A stretch of 64,000 nucleotides of DNA, taken from Profftia tarda (GTDB taxonomy: Bacteria > Pseudomonadota > Gammaproteobacteria > Enterobacterales > Enterobacteriaceae). The notes under the pieces are model-generated. The model was not told the DNA's origin. It made no database searches and saw only the letters and a program-made list of their open reading frames with translations. Positions 1 through 9,576 of the stretch are shown here, piece by piece. The stretch is taken from positions 806,001 through 870,000 of the forward strand of contig NZ_LR890047.1 of the NCBI RefSeq assembly GCF_904848675.1, given 5' to 3'. Each line of letters begins with the position of its first letter. Position 1 is the stretch's first letter. Made by a program: the position numbers and the translations under genes.

Positions 1-1018
1 GCCGATCGATCAGTATGTGGGCGGCATAGAACATGCTATCATGCATCTTATGTATTTTCGTTTCTTCCATAAACTAATGCGGGATGAAGGTATCGTTAAC
101 TCTGATGAGCCAGCAAAACGTCTATTATGCCAGGGTATGGTTCTAGCTGACGCGTTCTATCACGCTGGAGCCAATGGTAAACCTGAATGGATTTCTCCCA
201 CTGATATCACTATTGAACGTGATGAGAGAGGACGCATTATCAAGGGAGTAGATAAAAAAGGGCGTCAAGTTGTTTATGCCGGAATGACTAAAATGTCTAA
301 ATCAAAAAATAATGGAGTAGATCCTCAGAGTATAATAAAACGTTATGGTGCTGATACTCTTAGACTATTCATGATGTTTGCCTCTCCGGCTGAGATGAAA
401 TTGGAATGGCAGGAGTCTGGGCTTGAAGGTGCACATCGCTTTCTTAAGCGTGTCTGGAGGATGGTCTACAAGCACACACAAAAAGGAGGATGCGCCTTTT
501 TAAACGTAATGGGGTTAAACTCAGACCAAAGAGCTCTGCGTTGTGAGCTACACAAAACTATTGCAAAAGTGAGCGATGATATAGATCGTCGTCAAAGCTT
601 TAATACTGCTATCTCCGCTATTATGCTCTTAGTAAACAAATTAGCGCGCGCCCCTCAAGAGACAGAGCAAGATCGCGCACTAATGCAAGAGTCCCTTCAA
701 AACGTCATTCATATGTTATATCCTTTTACACCACATGCTAGCTTTAAAATGTGGTCAGCGCTTGGCTGTAAATGCAATATTGATTTTGCACAATGGCCTG
801 TTGCTGATGAAAATGCAATGATAGAAGTATCTAAGCTTATCGTAATTCAGATCAATGGTAAAGTCCGCGGTAGAATTAATATTCTGGCAGAAGCTACTGA
901 AGAACAGATTAAAAAAATTTTATTACAAGAAAAAAAGTTTTTAAAATATCTAGATAACAAGACCATTCGTAAGATTATTTACATTCCAGGCAGACTTATA
1001 AATCTTGTAATAGATTGA
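1..1018 (+). CDS. leuS: Leucyl-tRNA synthetase, C-terminal part (5' end outside window)
   Basis: Class I aminoacyl-tRNA synthetase that charges tRNA-Leu with leucine in the cytoplasm. The frame is open from base 2 (PIDQYVGGIEHAIMHL), so the gene enters from upstream of the window. The KMSKS signature, which stabilises the ATP transition state, lies at about bases 290-304 in the context GMTKMSKSKNNG. It is followed by the helical anticodon-binding domain and a C-terminal domain with the IQINGKVRGR motif. What remains (about 339 residues) matches the C-terminal third or so of the E. coli enzyme. It is followed after 16 bp by lptE, the E. coli order. The identification is secure. Confidence 0.97.
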   Translation, partial: PIDQYVGGIEHAIMHLMYFRFFHKLMRDEGIVNSDEPAKRLLCQGMVLADAFYHAGANGKPEWISPTDITIERDERGRIIKGVDKKGRQVVYAGMTKMSKSKNNGVDPQSIIKRYGADTLRLFMMFASPAEMKLEWQESGLEGAHRFLKRVWRMVYKHTQKGGCAFLNVMGLNSDQRALRCELHKTIAKVSDDIDRRQSFNTAISAIMLLVNKLARAPQETEQDRALMQESLQNVIHMLYPFTPHASFKMWSALGCKCNIDFAQWPVADENAMIEVSKLIVIQINGKVRGRINILAEATEEQIKKILLQEKKFLKYLDNKTIRKIIYIPGRLINLVID

Positions 1019-1034
1019 CCCAGAGAGGCATAGG

Positions 1035-1769
1035 GTGATAAAATTTATCATGCGATCATTATTTAAAATTTTCTTCCTAGGAATGATCGTATTAAATACT
1101 TCCTGCGGCTTTCATCGTTACAGCAATGCTTTAGTACCAAACGAATTACGCCAGATTACGCTCGACACAAAAGATCCTTATGGATCTCTATCTCGCTCTA
1201 TTCGCAAACAACTGCATCTAGTAGGCATCACTATTATTGATCCCAAGAGAATTGAATATAGCGTAAAAAAAGTATTAAATAGAACAAAAAGCAGTATGGT
1301 TAATGAATATAATGGCATTGATATACAATCAAATAACTCTGATAACATTCCTTCATTACGCATTTCTAGTAGTAATGATCCAGAGGCAACAGTGTCAATA
1401 TTTCGGGATGGTAAGACAGCTGAATCCCAAATTATACTTCAAGTTAGTGCAGAATTATCACTTGGAGCACAAAAACTACATACACTAAATGTTTATGTAT
1501 ATCGTTCATTTTTTAATAATCCGTTAAAAGCTCTTGCAAAAGACGCTGAACAGGAAATAATTTGCCAAGAAATGTGTGATCAGGCAGCAAAACAGCTAGT
1601 ACATAAGTTACTATTTGTATACGCAGACAAATTTCAAAAGAACAAAAATAAAGTAAATATAAAAACTTCTGCGCCAGAATTACATAGTATTAATAATCAA
1701 AATTTAGTAAAGAATAATCATACTGAGATCACGGGTAGCCCTAATAATAAAATAGGTAGCATTAGATAA
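1035..1769 (+). CDS. lptE: LPS-assembly lipoprotein LptE
   Basis: Outer-membrane lipoprotein that plugs the LptD barrel and helps insert lipopolysaccharide into the outer leaflet. An N-terminal hydrophobic stretch ends in a cysteine (SCGFHRYSN, Cys about residue 24), like the E. coli CGWHLR start of mature LptE. The lipobox is imperfect: the -3 residue is Asn rather than Leu. The start is GTG at 1035, with an in-frame ATG at 1050 as alternative. At 244 residues it is longer than the roughly 190-residue E. coli protein, with extra low-complexity Asn/Lys-rich sequence in the middle and at the C-terminus. The identification rests mainly on the signal, size and the conserved leuS-lptE-holA order. 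Confidence 0.85.
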   Translation: MIKFIMRSLFKIFFLGMIVLNTSCGFHRYSNALVPNELRQITLDTKDPYGSLSRSIRKQLHLVGITIIDPKRIEYSVKKVLNRTKSSMVNEYNGIDIQSNNSDNIPSLRISSSNDPEATVSIFRDGKTAESQIILQVSAELSLGAQKLHTLNVYVYRSFFNNPLKALAKDAEQEIICQEMCDQAAKQLVHKLLFVYADKFQKNKNKVNIKTSAPELHSINNQNLVKNNHTEITGSPNNKIGSIR

Positions 1770-1773
1770 TAAC

Positions 1774-2820
1774 ATGACTCATGTTTATCCTGAACAACTT
1801 GCTTCGCATCTCCGGCACGAAAAACTAAATACCTGTTATTTGGTAATGGGAAACGAGCCATTATTTTTGCAAGAAAGCGTTGATCTCATTCGTAAGGAAG
1901 CACGGCAGCATAATTTTACAGAATATTTTAGCTTCACACTAGATATACATACTAATTGGGAAAGTATTTTTAGTTTTTTCCAAGAAAGGAGCTTGTTTAA
2001 TAATCGTCAAATTATATCTCTCTTGATACCAGATAATGGGATTAATGCCTCTATAGATAAACAACTACAGAAACTTGCGATGCTCTTAAATACCGATCTT
2101 TTACTGATAATCATTAGTAATAAGACAAGCAAGGTCGAGTCAAAAAATCAATGGTATAAAACTATTAGCCAGAGTGCTGTTATCATTAGTTGCCAAACTC
2201 CTAAATCGGATCAGTTATCTAGCTGGATTTCCGCCCGAGCTAAAAACATGAAGATAGAATTAGATCAAGCAGCAAACGAATTAATTTGCCAATTATACGA
2301 AGGGAATCTACTAGCACTCTCACAGACTTTAGCATATCTTGCAACGTTATATACGGATGGCAAGTTAACACTGCCTCGTGTTGCAGAAGCAGTGAACAAT
2401 GCAGCGCATTTCTACCCTTTTCAATGGGTAGAGGCTATTCTCTTAGGCAAAAGTAAACGTGCATGGCAGACTCTGCAGCAGCTATCACAAGAAGGTATAG
2501 ACCCAGTTATCCTAATACGAGCTATCCAACGTGAAATACTATTGCTGATATTACTAAAAAATCAGATAGATTATTCATCACTAAATAATTTGTTTTACCA
2601 ATATAAGGTATGGCAAAATAGACGAGTAATAATCACACAAGCATTAAAACTACTAAGTCTGCAAAAGCTATATCAGGCCGCTGCTTTACTATCACAAATT
2701 GAAGTAATAATAAAGCAGGATTACGACCTATTAATTTGGAGCAAGATAGAATTACTCACACTACTATTATGCGGTAAAGCCTTGCCGGAGAGTATGATAA
2801 ATGCGGTATCAATCTTCTAA
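1774..2820 (+). CDS. holA: DNA polymerase III subunit delta
   Basis: Delta subunit of the clamp-loader complex. It binds and opens the beta sliding clamp so that the clamp can be loaded on primed DNA. At 348 residues it is close to E. coli HolA (343). Recognisable features are the N-terminal YPEQLASHL start, the GNEPLFLQES segment and the hydrophobic helix-rich collar region at the C-terminus. It starts 4 bp after lptE and its 3' end overlaps nadD by 20 bp, which suggests translational coupling within a leuS-lptE-holA-nadD operon. Confidence 0.93.
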   Translation: MTHVYPEQLASHLRHEKLNTCYLVMGNEPLFLQESVDLIRKEARQHNFTEYFSFTLDIHTNWESIFSFFQERSLFNNRQIISLLIPDNGINASIDKQLQKLAMLLNTDLLLIIISNKTSKVESKNQWYKTISQSAVIISCQTPKSDQLSSWISARAKNMKIELDQAANELICQLYEGNLLALSQTLAYLATLYTDGKLTLPRVAEAVNNAAHFYPFQWVEAILLGKSKRAWQTLQQLSQEGIDPVILIRAIQREILLLILLKNQIDYSSLNNLFYQYKVWQNRRVIITQALKLLSLQKLYQAAALLSQIEVIIKQDYDLLIWSKIELLTLLLCGKALPESMINAVSIF

Positions 2821-3463
2821 TAATATACAGATAATAGCACTGTTCGGAGGCACCTTTGATCCAATCCATTACGGACATCTCCAGACAGTAGCAGCAATAG
2901 CAAAAGAGATTGAGTTACATAAAGTTACTTTAATGCCTAGTAATATACCACCTCATCGCCCAAAGCCAGAAGCAAATGCTCAGCAACGATTAAAAATGAT
3001 TGAGCTAGCCATTGAAGGCGATCTACTGTTTTCTATTGACACAAGAGAACTAAATCGTTTGACTCCTTCTTATACGACCGATACTTTAAAGGAAATACGA
3101 CTAGAACTGGGCAAAAATACACCTATAGCATTTATCATTGGACAAGATTCCCTTCTAACTTTAGACAAATGGCATCGATGGAAAGAAATTCTAGATTATT
3201 GTCATTTATTGGTATGCCCGCGCTCTACATATTCTACAAGTGCTAAAATGCCGGAATTGCGGGAATGGTCGGATACACACTGTATTTTTGATAATAAACT
3301 TCTTAGACAACAATCACATGGCTATATATATCTCTCGAATACACCCCTAAGTCCCATATCAGGCACTGATATTCGCCAACGCTGTCGTAAGTGCATGAGC
3401 TGCGATAACCTTTTGCCGCATACTGTAAAACAGTATATCGAATTAAATGCACTGTACCGTTAA
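2801..3463 (+). CDS. nadD: Nicotinate-nucleotide adenylyltransferase
   Basis: Converts nicotinate mononucleotide plus ATP to deamido-NAD, a late step of NAD biosynthesis. The nucleotidyltransferase signature GGTFDPIHYGHL with the HxGH motif (residues 23-26) and the C-terminal SGTDIRQR motif (family form ISSTDIR) are both present. At 220 residues it is close to E. coli NadD (213). The ATG at 2801 lies inside the end of holA. The gene looks intact and functional. Confidence 0.95.
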   Translation: MRYQSSNNIQIIALFGGTFDPIHYGHLQTVAAIAKEIELHKVTLMPSNIPPHRPKPEANAQQRLKMIELAIEGDLLFSIDTRELNRLTPSYTTDTLKEIRLELGKNTPIAFIIGQDSLLTLDKWHRWKEILDYCHLLVCPRSTYSTSAKMPELREWSDTHCIFDNKLLRQQSHGYIYLSNTPLSPISGTDIRQRCRKCMSCDNLLPHTVKQYIELNALYR

Positions 3464-4267
3464 TTCTATTTCTAGGAATTATTTGTGCTATCCCTATTTA
3501 TACCATTTATGTCAGAAGAAATCAATTTATTAATTCATCTCATGTGGTGATCTATTTAAAATTTGATCGTCAGAATAAACTATCAAAATGTTTATATACT
3601 TAAAAATAAGTTAAGCTAGCAGATAAGAATTGATTTGTAAGATCAAACAATCTCTGGAATTTATTTTTGATAAAATTTATTCTGATATCAGATTTTAGCA
3701 AATTCTTTGAGTAGACTTTTAAGAAATATTCAAAATCATTTAATAAATACTAATTCGGAATGAGATTAGTTCTGTAAGATAGGTAGATAGTATATCCCTG
3801 GCTAATATATTAAAACTATTATCAATGATTTTAATTTCGTAGGAAAATAGTATTTTAAAAAGTACTATTATTGATCTGATTAATACTCTACAAGAATATG
3901 GCAAAAAATAAGATTTAACTATTTATATAAAATAAAGTGCATCCTTTGAATGTAATTAAGCAATCTTACTGATATTAACGCTTAATAAAGCTAATAATAA
4001 GATGAATCAATATATCTAAATTTTAAAAATAATATTTGCGGTATTTATAAATAAGTCGCTGAACAGCCTTTATTTGGGCTCGTAATACATAATCGTATAA
4101 TACAAGTGTGAATAAAATTAAATATTACATAGAGATTTTAAAAATAAAATATACGTGTCATGATGATCGCTCAATTATCAATCACGATATCATTTTAAAC
4201 ACATTATTAAATTTATTCTTTATTTCAGTTATTGCAACAAGATTTCACCGAGAAAAGACGGAATGCA
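3464..4267. other. AT-rich gap where E. coli carries rsfS and rlmH
   Basis: About 0.8 kb with no convincing reading frame. In E. coli the space between nadD and mrdA holds cobC, rsfS (ribosome silencing factor) and rlmH (23S rRNA methyltransferase). The gap length would fit decayed rsfS plus rlmH, but I could not recognise residues of either, so this is inference from synteny. Confidence 0.5.
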
Positions 4268-6154
4268 ATGAAAACAGATCGTAAACCTTTTCGTGATTAT
4301 TCAGCAGAATCTGCCTTATTTATTAGCCGGGCTATAGTTTCTTTTCTAGTTATTCTGATTCTTTATGGAGTATTAATCTTTAATTTGCATAATCTTCAAA
4401 TAATACACTTCGAAGACTATAGAACACGTTCCAATGAAAATCGTATTAAATTGGTACCAATAGCACCTAATCGCGGAATTATTTATGACCGTAACGGCAT
4501 CCCCCTTACCTGTAATCGTACTATTTATCAGCTTGAAGTTATGCCTAATAAAGTTAATGACCTTAAATTTGATCTTGATAGATTGCGACAAATTGTTGAT
4601 CTTACTGATGATGATTTGTGTAATTTCCGAAAAGAACTTAGACGATCAAGTAATTTTACCTCAATTATACTTAAACCTGCATTAAACGAAGTTCAAATTG
4701 CTCGCTTTGCTGTTAATCAGTTTCGCTTCCCCGGTTTTGCAATAAAAGGATATCAACATCGTTTTTATCCTTACGGTTCTGCACTTACTCACGTTATAGG
4801 CTACGTCTCCAAAATAAATCGCAAAGACCTAGAATATTTAAATAAGCACGGTAAGCTTACTAATTATGCGGCAACTAGTGATATTGGTAAACTAGGTATA
4901 GAGCGCTATTATGAAGACCTGCTGCATGGCACAACAGGCTATGAAGAGGTTGAAGTAAATAACCGTGGACAGGTTATCCGACAACTTAATGAACAACCAC
5001 CGCAGTCCGGTCAAGATATTTATTTAACATTAGATGTGGATCTACAGCGTTATCTAAAACGATTACTGACTGGCAGCAGAGCTGCATTGATAGTAAGCGA
5101 TCCTCGTACTGGTGATATTATGGCGATGATTGCTAACCCCAGCTATGATCCTAATCTATTTGTTAATGGCATTTCTAGAAAGGAATATAAGCGTCTCTTG
5201 AGCGATCCAAACCGTCCTTTGATTAACCGTGTAACCCAAGGACTCTATCCACCGGCATCTACAGTAAAACCTTATATCGCCGTTTCGGCCCTAAGTGCTG
5301 GAGTAATAACTAAGAATTACAGTTTATTTGATCCAGGATGGTGGCAATTGCTTGGCTCTGAAAAACGCTTTCATGATTGGAAAAAATGGGGGCACGGTCG
5401 TCTAAATGTCACTAAAGCTCTAGAAGAATCTGCGGATACTTTCTTCTATCAAATTTCTTATAAGATGGGTATAGACCGCCTTTCTGATTGGTTAAGCAAA
5501 TTTGGCTATGGTCATTATACAGGCATAGATATATCAGAAGAAAGTTCAGGATTGATGCCAACACGCGCATGGAAAAAGAAACGTTATAAAAAACCATGGT
5601 ATCAAGGTGACACCATACCAGTTGGTATTGGTCAGGGTTATTGGACAGCTACACCAATTCAAATGTCTAAAGCCTTAAATACGCTCATAAACGATGGAAA
5701 TATAAAAGTCCCTCACTTACTATATAGCACGCGCATAAATGGGCATGTTGTATTGTATAAACAGCAAGAAGTATTACAAATTGGAGATACGCATTCTGGA
5801 TATTGGGAAATAGCAAAAGATGGAATGTATGGTGTTGCCAATCGTATTAACGGAACAGCACATCAGTATTTCGCTAATGCCCCATATAAGATTGCAGCTA
5901 AATCAGGTACCGCACAGGTCTTCAGTTATGAAAGTTATGACGCGCATAAATTAGCCGAACATTTGCGTGACCATAAATTAATGACAGCATTCGCTCCTTA
6001 CGATAATCCTCAGGTTTCTGTTGCTCTCATCCTAGAGAATGGTGGAGCTGGACCCGAAGCAGGCACTCTTGTACGGCAAATTCTAGACCACATAATACTA
6101 GGTGATAATAAAACCATACCTATGAATAGCATTGAATATCCTCAAGACGGCTAA
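4268..6154 (+). CDS. mrdA: Penicillin-binding protein 2 (peptidoglycan DD-transpeptidase MrdA)
   Basis: Class B PBP that crosslinks peptidoglycan for lateral wall growth together with RodA. One N-terminal membrane helix is followed by the dimerisation domain (NRGIIYDRNGIPL) and the transpeptidase domain. The active-site STVK motif lies in PPASTVKPY (E. coli has PPGSTVKPY), the second motif is SAD and the third is KSGTAQ. I start at ATG 4268 because the encoded MKTDRKPFRDYSAESALF aligns with the E. coli start; an in-frame start at 4232 would add 12 residues without family support. The resulting 628 residues compare with 633 in E. coli. It is 8 bp from mrdB, so they are cotranscribed. Retention implies the cell still makes wall and keeps elongated growth. 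Confidence 0.96.
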   Translation: MKTDRKPFRDYSAESALFISRAIVSFLVILILYGVLIFNLHNLQIIHFEDYRTRSNENRIKLVPIAPNRGIIYDRNGIPLTCNRTIYQLEVMPNKVNDLKFDLDRLRQIVDLTDDDLCNFRKELRRSSNFTSIILKPALNEVQIARFAVNQFRFPGFAIKGYQHRFYPYGSALTHVIGYVSKINRKDLEYLNKHGKLTNYAATSDIGKLGIERYYEDLLHGTTGYEEVEVNNRGQVIRQLNEQPPQSGQDIYLTLDVDLQRYLKRLLTGSRAALIVSDPRTGDIMAMIANPSYDPNLFVNGISRKEYKRLLSDPNRPLINRVTQGLYPPASTVKPYIAVSALSAGVITKNYSLFDPGWWQLLGSEKRFHDWKKWGHGRLNVTKALEESADTFFYQISYKMGIDRLSDWLSKFGYGHYTGIDISEESSGLMPTRAWKKKRYKKPWYQGDTIPVGIGQGYWTATPIQMSKALNTLINDGNIKVPHLLYSTRINGHVVLYKQQEVLQIGDTHSGYWEIAKDGMYGVANRINGTAHQYFANAPYKIAAKSGTAQVFSYESYDAHKLAEHLRDHKLMTAFAPYDNPQVSVALILENGGAGPEAGTLVRQILDHIILGDNKTIPMNSIEYPQDG

Positions 6155-6162
6155 ATATATTT

Positions 6163-7299
6163 ATGAGGTATCATATTATTAGTAACATAGAAAACAATAA
6201 AAAGCAACGTTCTATATGGGTAAAAATGAATATTGATAAGACTTTTGTACTATGTATTTTATCTATTCTAACCTATGGTACTTTGGTAATGTGGAGCGCT
6301 AGCGGGCAAGACATTGATATAATAGAACGAAGAATTTATCAGATATTTATAGGGCTGTGCGTTATGATTGCTATGGCGCAGATACCGCCACGGTTATATG
6401 AAATTTGGGCATTATATTTATATATATTATGTATCTTACTGCTTATTTTGGTAGATGCATATGGACAAATAAGCAAAGGAGCGCAGCGCTGGCTAGATTT
6501 GGGTTTCTTGCGTTTTCAACCATCAGAAATTGCTAAAATTGCTGTACCTTTGGTTGTCGCTCGTTTTATAAACCGTGACGTTTGCCCTCCTTCGATCAAA
6601 AATACTTGTATTGCATTAACTCTAATATTAATGCCGACGCTACTGGTTGCTATCCAGCCAGACCTGGGCACTTCTATTCTAATTGCTGCCTCTGGCCTAT
6701 TTATTCTATTCCTTGCAGGCCTAAGCTGGCGTTTAATTTTAGCGACGATAATATCAGTTGCAGCCTTTATTCCAATCTTTTGGGTCTTCTTAATGCGCGA
6801 CTATCAACAAGATCGTGTTATGATGTTACTAAATCCTGAAAGAGATCCGCTTGGTGCTGGATACCATATTATTCAATCTAAAATTGCTATTGGTTCCGGT
6901 GGTTTTAGCGGTAAGGGGTGGCTGCATGGCACTCAGTCACAGTTAGAATTCTTACCAGAACGACATACAGACTTTATTTTTGCGGTAATAGCTGAAGAAC
7001 TAGGGCTAATTGGTGTTTTGATTCTACTGGCACTTTATCTACTAACTATTATCAGAGGACTAATGATTGCAGTTAAAGCTCAAACGACCTTTGGGCGGGT
7101 TATAGTAGGTGATTTAATGTTGATTCTATTTGTTTATATTTTTGTAAATATAGGTATGGTGAGTGGTATTTTACCAGTAGTTGGCGTACCTCTGCCATTA
7201 ATCAGCTATGGTGGATCAGCCTTAATAGTATTAATGGCAGGGTTTGGTATAGTCATGTCTATTCATGCACACAGAAAAATATTATCTAAAAATCTATAA
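6163..7299 (+). CDS. mrdB: Peptidoglycan glycosyltransferase RodA (MrdB)
   Basis: SEDS-family polytopic membrane enzyme that polymerises lipid II into glycan strands, as partner of MrdA. Family signatures include MWSASGQD near the N-terminus, FQPSEIAKIA, QPDLGTS, the ERHTDFIFAV motif and VPLPLISYGGSA near the C-terminus. At 378 residues it is slightly longer than E. coli RodA (370) because of a short N-terminal extension; an in-frame ATG at 6226 (MNIDKTF) is possible but would cut into conserved sequence. About ten hydrophobic segments are visible. It forms an operon with mrdA. Confidence 0.96.
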   Translation: MRYHIISNIENNKKQRSIWVKMNIDKTFVLCILSILTYGTLVMWSASGQDIDIIERRIYQIFIGLCVMIAMAQIPPRLYEIWALYLYILCILLLILVDAYGQISKGAQRWLDLGFLRFQPSEIAKIAVPLVVARFINRDVCPPSIKNTCIALTLILMPTLLVAIQPDLGTSILIAASGLFILFLAGLSWRLILATIISVAAFIPIFWVFLMRDYQQDRVMMLLNPERDPLGAGYHIIQSKIAIGSGGFSGKGWLHGTQSQLEFLPERHTDFIFAVIAEELGLIGVLILLALYLLTIIRGLMIAVKAQTTFGRVIVGDLMLILFVYIFVNIGMVSGILPVVGVPLPLISYGGSALIVLMAGFGIVMSIHAHRKILSKNL

Positions 7300-7408
7300 C
7301 TATAGTAATACAAATAGCTATGGATTATCAAATAATTACTACTTTACTAATTTAGTTGTCATGGAAGTGCTAAAAATATATTATTTATTTTATCTGCTAA
7401 AAATTATT

Positions 7409-8134
7409 TTATAGATTTTTGAAATCACCTAGAATAATAGATTCTAAGGCAATATCGATCATATCGTTAAAAGTAGTCTGACGCTCTTGAGCAGAAAGAT
7501 GCTCTTTAGTTATTAAATGATCAGAAACAGTGCATATAGTCAAAGATTTTGCACCGAACTCAGCAGCTACTCCATATAATCCAGCCGCTTCCATATCTAC
7601 ACCGAGAATACCATATTTATTCATTATATCTAACATCAATGGATCTGGGTTATAAAACAGATCTGTAGAGAAGAGATTACCTACTCGCGCTTTAATCCCC
7701 TTAGCCTTAGAGGCATAAAATGCATAACGAACCATATCGAAGTCTGCAATAGCAGCATAGTCATGTCCTTTGAAACGCAAACGATTCACTTTTGAGTCAG
7801 TGCATGCGCCCATGCCAATAACTACATCACGCAACTGCACGTCCATACTGATAGCGCCACATGAACCAACACGAATAATTTGCTTAACGCCGAAATCCGT
7901 AATGAGCTCTTTTGCATATATAGAGCAAGAAGGGATACCCATACCGTGACCCATAACAGAAATCTCACGATTTTTATATTTACCTGTAAAGGCTAACATA
8001 GAACGCACGTTATTTACCTGACGAATATCTTTCATAAAAACTTCAGCAATATGTTTTGCACGCAGCGGATCCCCTGGCATAACAACAACATCTGCAAAAC
8101 AACCTATTTCAGCATTAATGTGTGGCGTAGCCAT
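7409..8134 (-). CDS. deoD: Purine nucleoside phosphorylase DeoD
   Basis: Hexameric phosphorylase that reversibly splits purine (deoxy)nucleosides into base and (deoxy)ribose 1-phosphate. Conserved elements include PGDPLRAK (phosphate binding), RVGSCGA, MEAAGLYG and the catalytic TVSDH, with AERQTTFNDM near the end. At 241 residues it is close to E. coli DeoD (239). It lies downstream of deoB on the same strand, as in the E. coli deo operon, but separated by 218 bp containing a hairpin, and deoC and deoA are not present here. An AGGA Shine-Dalgarno precedes the ATG. Confidence 0.96.
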   Translation of the reverse strand: MATPHINAEIGCFADVVVMPGDPLRAKHIAEVFMKDIRQVNNVRSMLAFTGKYKNREISVMGHGMGIPSCSIYAKELITDFGVKQIIRVGSCGAISMDVQLRDVVIGMGACTDSKVNRLRFKGHDYAAIADFDMVRYAFYASKAKGIKARVGNLFSTDLFYNPDPLMLDIMNKYGILGVDMEAAGLYGVAAEFGAKSLTICTVSDHLITKEHLSAQERQTTFNDMIDIALESIILGDFKNL

Positions 8135-8307
8135 GAATTATTATCCTTTTAGCATATAAATATCTTGCAATATTATATAGTCATAAAATATCGTATTAAT
8201 AATGTCAAGAGTAGTTGATTACATAGAATTTTTAAAGGGTCTAAATTATATAAAATTTGATTACTGTTAATAGGTTTATCTATAGTTTATAACTATATAA
8301 AATCAAC

Positions 8308-8325
8308 ACCACTTTAGGAAGTGGT
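8308..8325 (-). terminator. Hairpin between deoB and deoD, possible attenuator
   Basis: ACCACTT / AAGTGGT form a 7-bp stem with a 4-nt loop. On the minus strand it is followed by a T-rich stretch (GTTGATTTT). It sits just downstream of deoB and could reduce read-through into deoD. The U-tract is interrupted, so the terminator call is moderate. Confidence 0.4.
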
Positions 8326-8352
8326 ATTAAGCGCGGGTATTTTTGTTAAAAA

Positions 8353-9576
8353 CTAAAACATAGATCTACCATACTTCATTGGGGATAAACAAAAGTAATT
8401 TGCCACTGTTTGGCCAATATCAGCAAAAGTTGTACGATGACCCAATGAACCTGGTTTTATTTTATGACCATAAATTAATACAGGAATATGCTCACGGGTA
8501 TGGTCCGAACCTATCCAAGTAGGATCGCAACCATGATCAGCAGTAAAGATAATTACATCATCATCTCTAGCTAATGTTAGTATTTCAGGAATACGGCGAT
8601 CAAACAGCTCCAGTGCAACAGCATAACCGGCCACATCGCGTCGGTGACCATATGAAGAGTCAAAATCTACAAAGTTGGTAAATACAATAGTATTGTTACC
8701 TGCTTTTTCCATTTCGAGCAAAGTTGAATCAAATAGCTCATCAATACCAGTTGCTTTTACTTCTTTAGTAATTCCTACCCTTGCGTAGATATCAGCAATT
8801 TTACCTATAGAAACAACTTCACCGTCTTTCTCGTCAACCAGTTTTTTAAGTATAGTTGGGGCTGGTGGCTTTACAGATAAATCATGCCTATTACCAGTGC
8901 GTCTGAATTTATTTGGTTTTTCTCCTACAAATGGTCGCGCAATAACCCGCCCAATATTATAACCTCCTTGAGTCAGCTCTTCACGTGCAATTTCACACAA
9001 TTCATACAAACGCTCTAAACCAAAAGTATCTTCATGGCAAGCAATCTGGAATACTGAGTCTGCCGAGGTGTACAAAATAGGTTTTCCAGTTTCCATGTGT
9101 TGTTTGCCGAACTGTTCTAAAATTATAGTACCTGAAGAATGGCAATTCCCTAAAAAACCCGGCAAACTACCGCGTTTCACTATAATATCGAGCAGTTCAT
9201 CCGGAAAGCTGTTCTCATGCTTATTGAAATAACCCCAATCGAACAATACTGGAACACCCGCTATTTCCCAGTGACCAGATGGTGTATCTTTACCAGAAGA
9301 AATTGAGCTAGCATAAGCATAAGCAGCTATTATTTCGGCATCTTTATCTAATCCCGGTGGAAAAAGTCCACTTGATTCTTCAGCCGCTTTACCCAATCCT
9401 AATCTGCTCATATTAGGCAATGTTAATACTCCATTGCGACCAATATCAGCTTCACCCCTTTCACAGGCATCAGCGATATGACCTAAAGTATTAGAACCTG
9501 CGTCACCAAAGCGTTCAGCATCTTGACTAGCACCAATGCCTAATGAATCTAATACGATAATAACGAGACGTTTCAC
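8353..9576 (-). CDS. deoB: Phosphopentomutase
   Basis: Mn-dependent alkaline-phosphatase-superfamily enzyme that interconverts (deoxy)ribose 1-phosphate and 5-phosphate. It acts on the sugar phosphate released by DeoD. The N-terminal metal site IIVLDSLGIGA, the SSGKDTPSGHWE phospho-acceptor segment and FTADHGCDPTW / DHTREHIP metal ligands are all visible. The length is 407 residues, the same as E. coli. A strong Shine-Dalgarno (AGGAG) precedes the ATG. Together with deoD it forms a two-gene purine nucleoside salvage unit. Confidence 0.97.
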   Translation of the reverse strand: MKRLVIIVLDSLGIGASQDAERFGDAGSNTLGHIADACERGEADIGRNGVLTLPNMSRLGLGKAAEESSGLFPPGLDKDAEIIAAYAYASSISSGKDTPSGHWEIAGVPVLFDWGYFNKHENSFPDELLDIIVKRGSLPGFLGNCHSSGTIILEQFGKQHMETGKPILYTSADSVFQIACHEDTFGLERLYELCEIAREELTQGGYNIGRVIARPFVGEKPNKFRRTGNRHDLSVKPPAPTILKKLVDEKDGEVVSIGKIADIYARVGITKEVKATGIDELFDSTLLEMEKAGNNTIVFTNFVDFDSSYGHRRDVAGYAVALELFDRRIPEILTLARDDDVIIFTADHGCDPTWIGSDHTREHIPVLIYGHKIKPGSLGHRTTFADIGQTVANYFCLSPMKYGRSMF

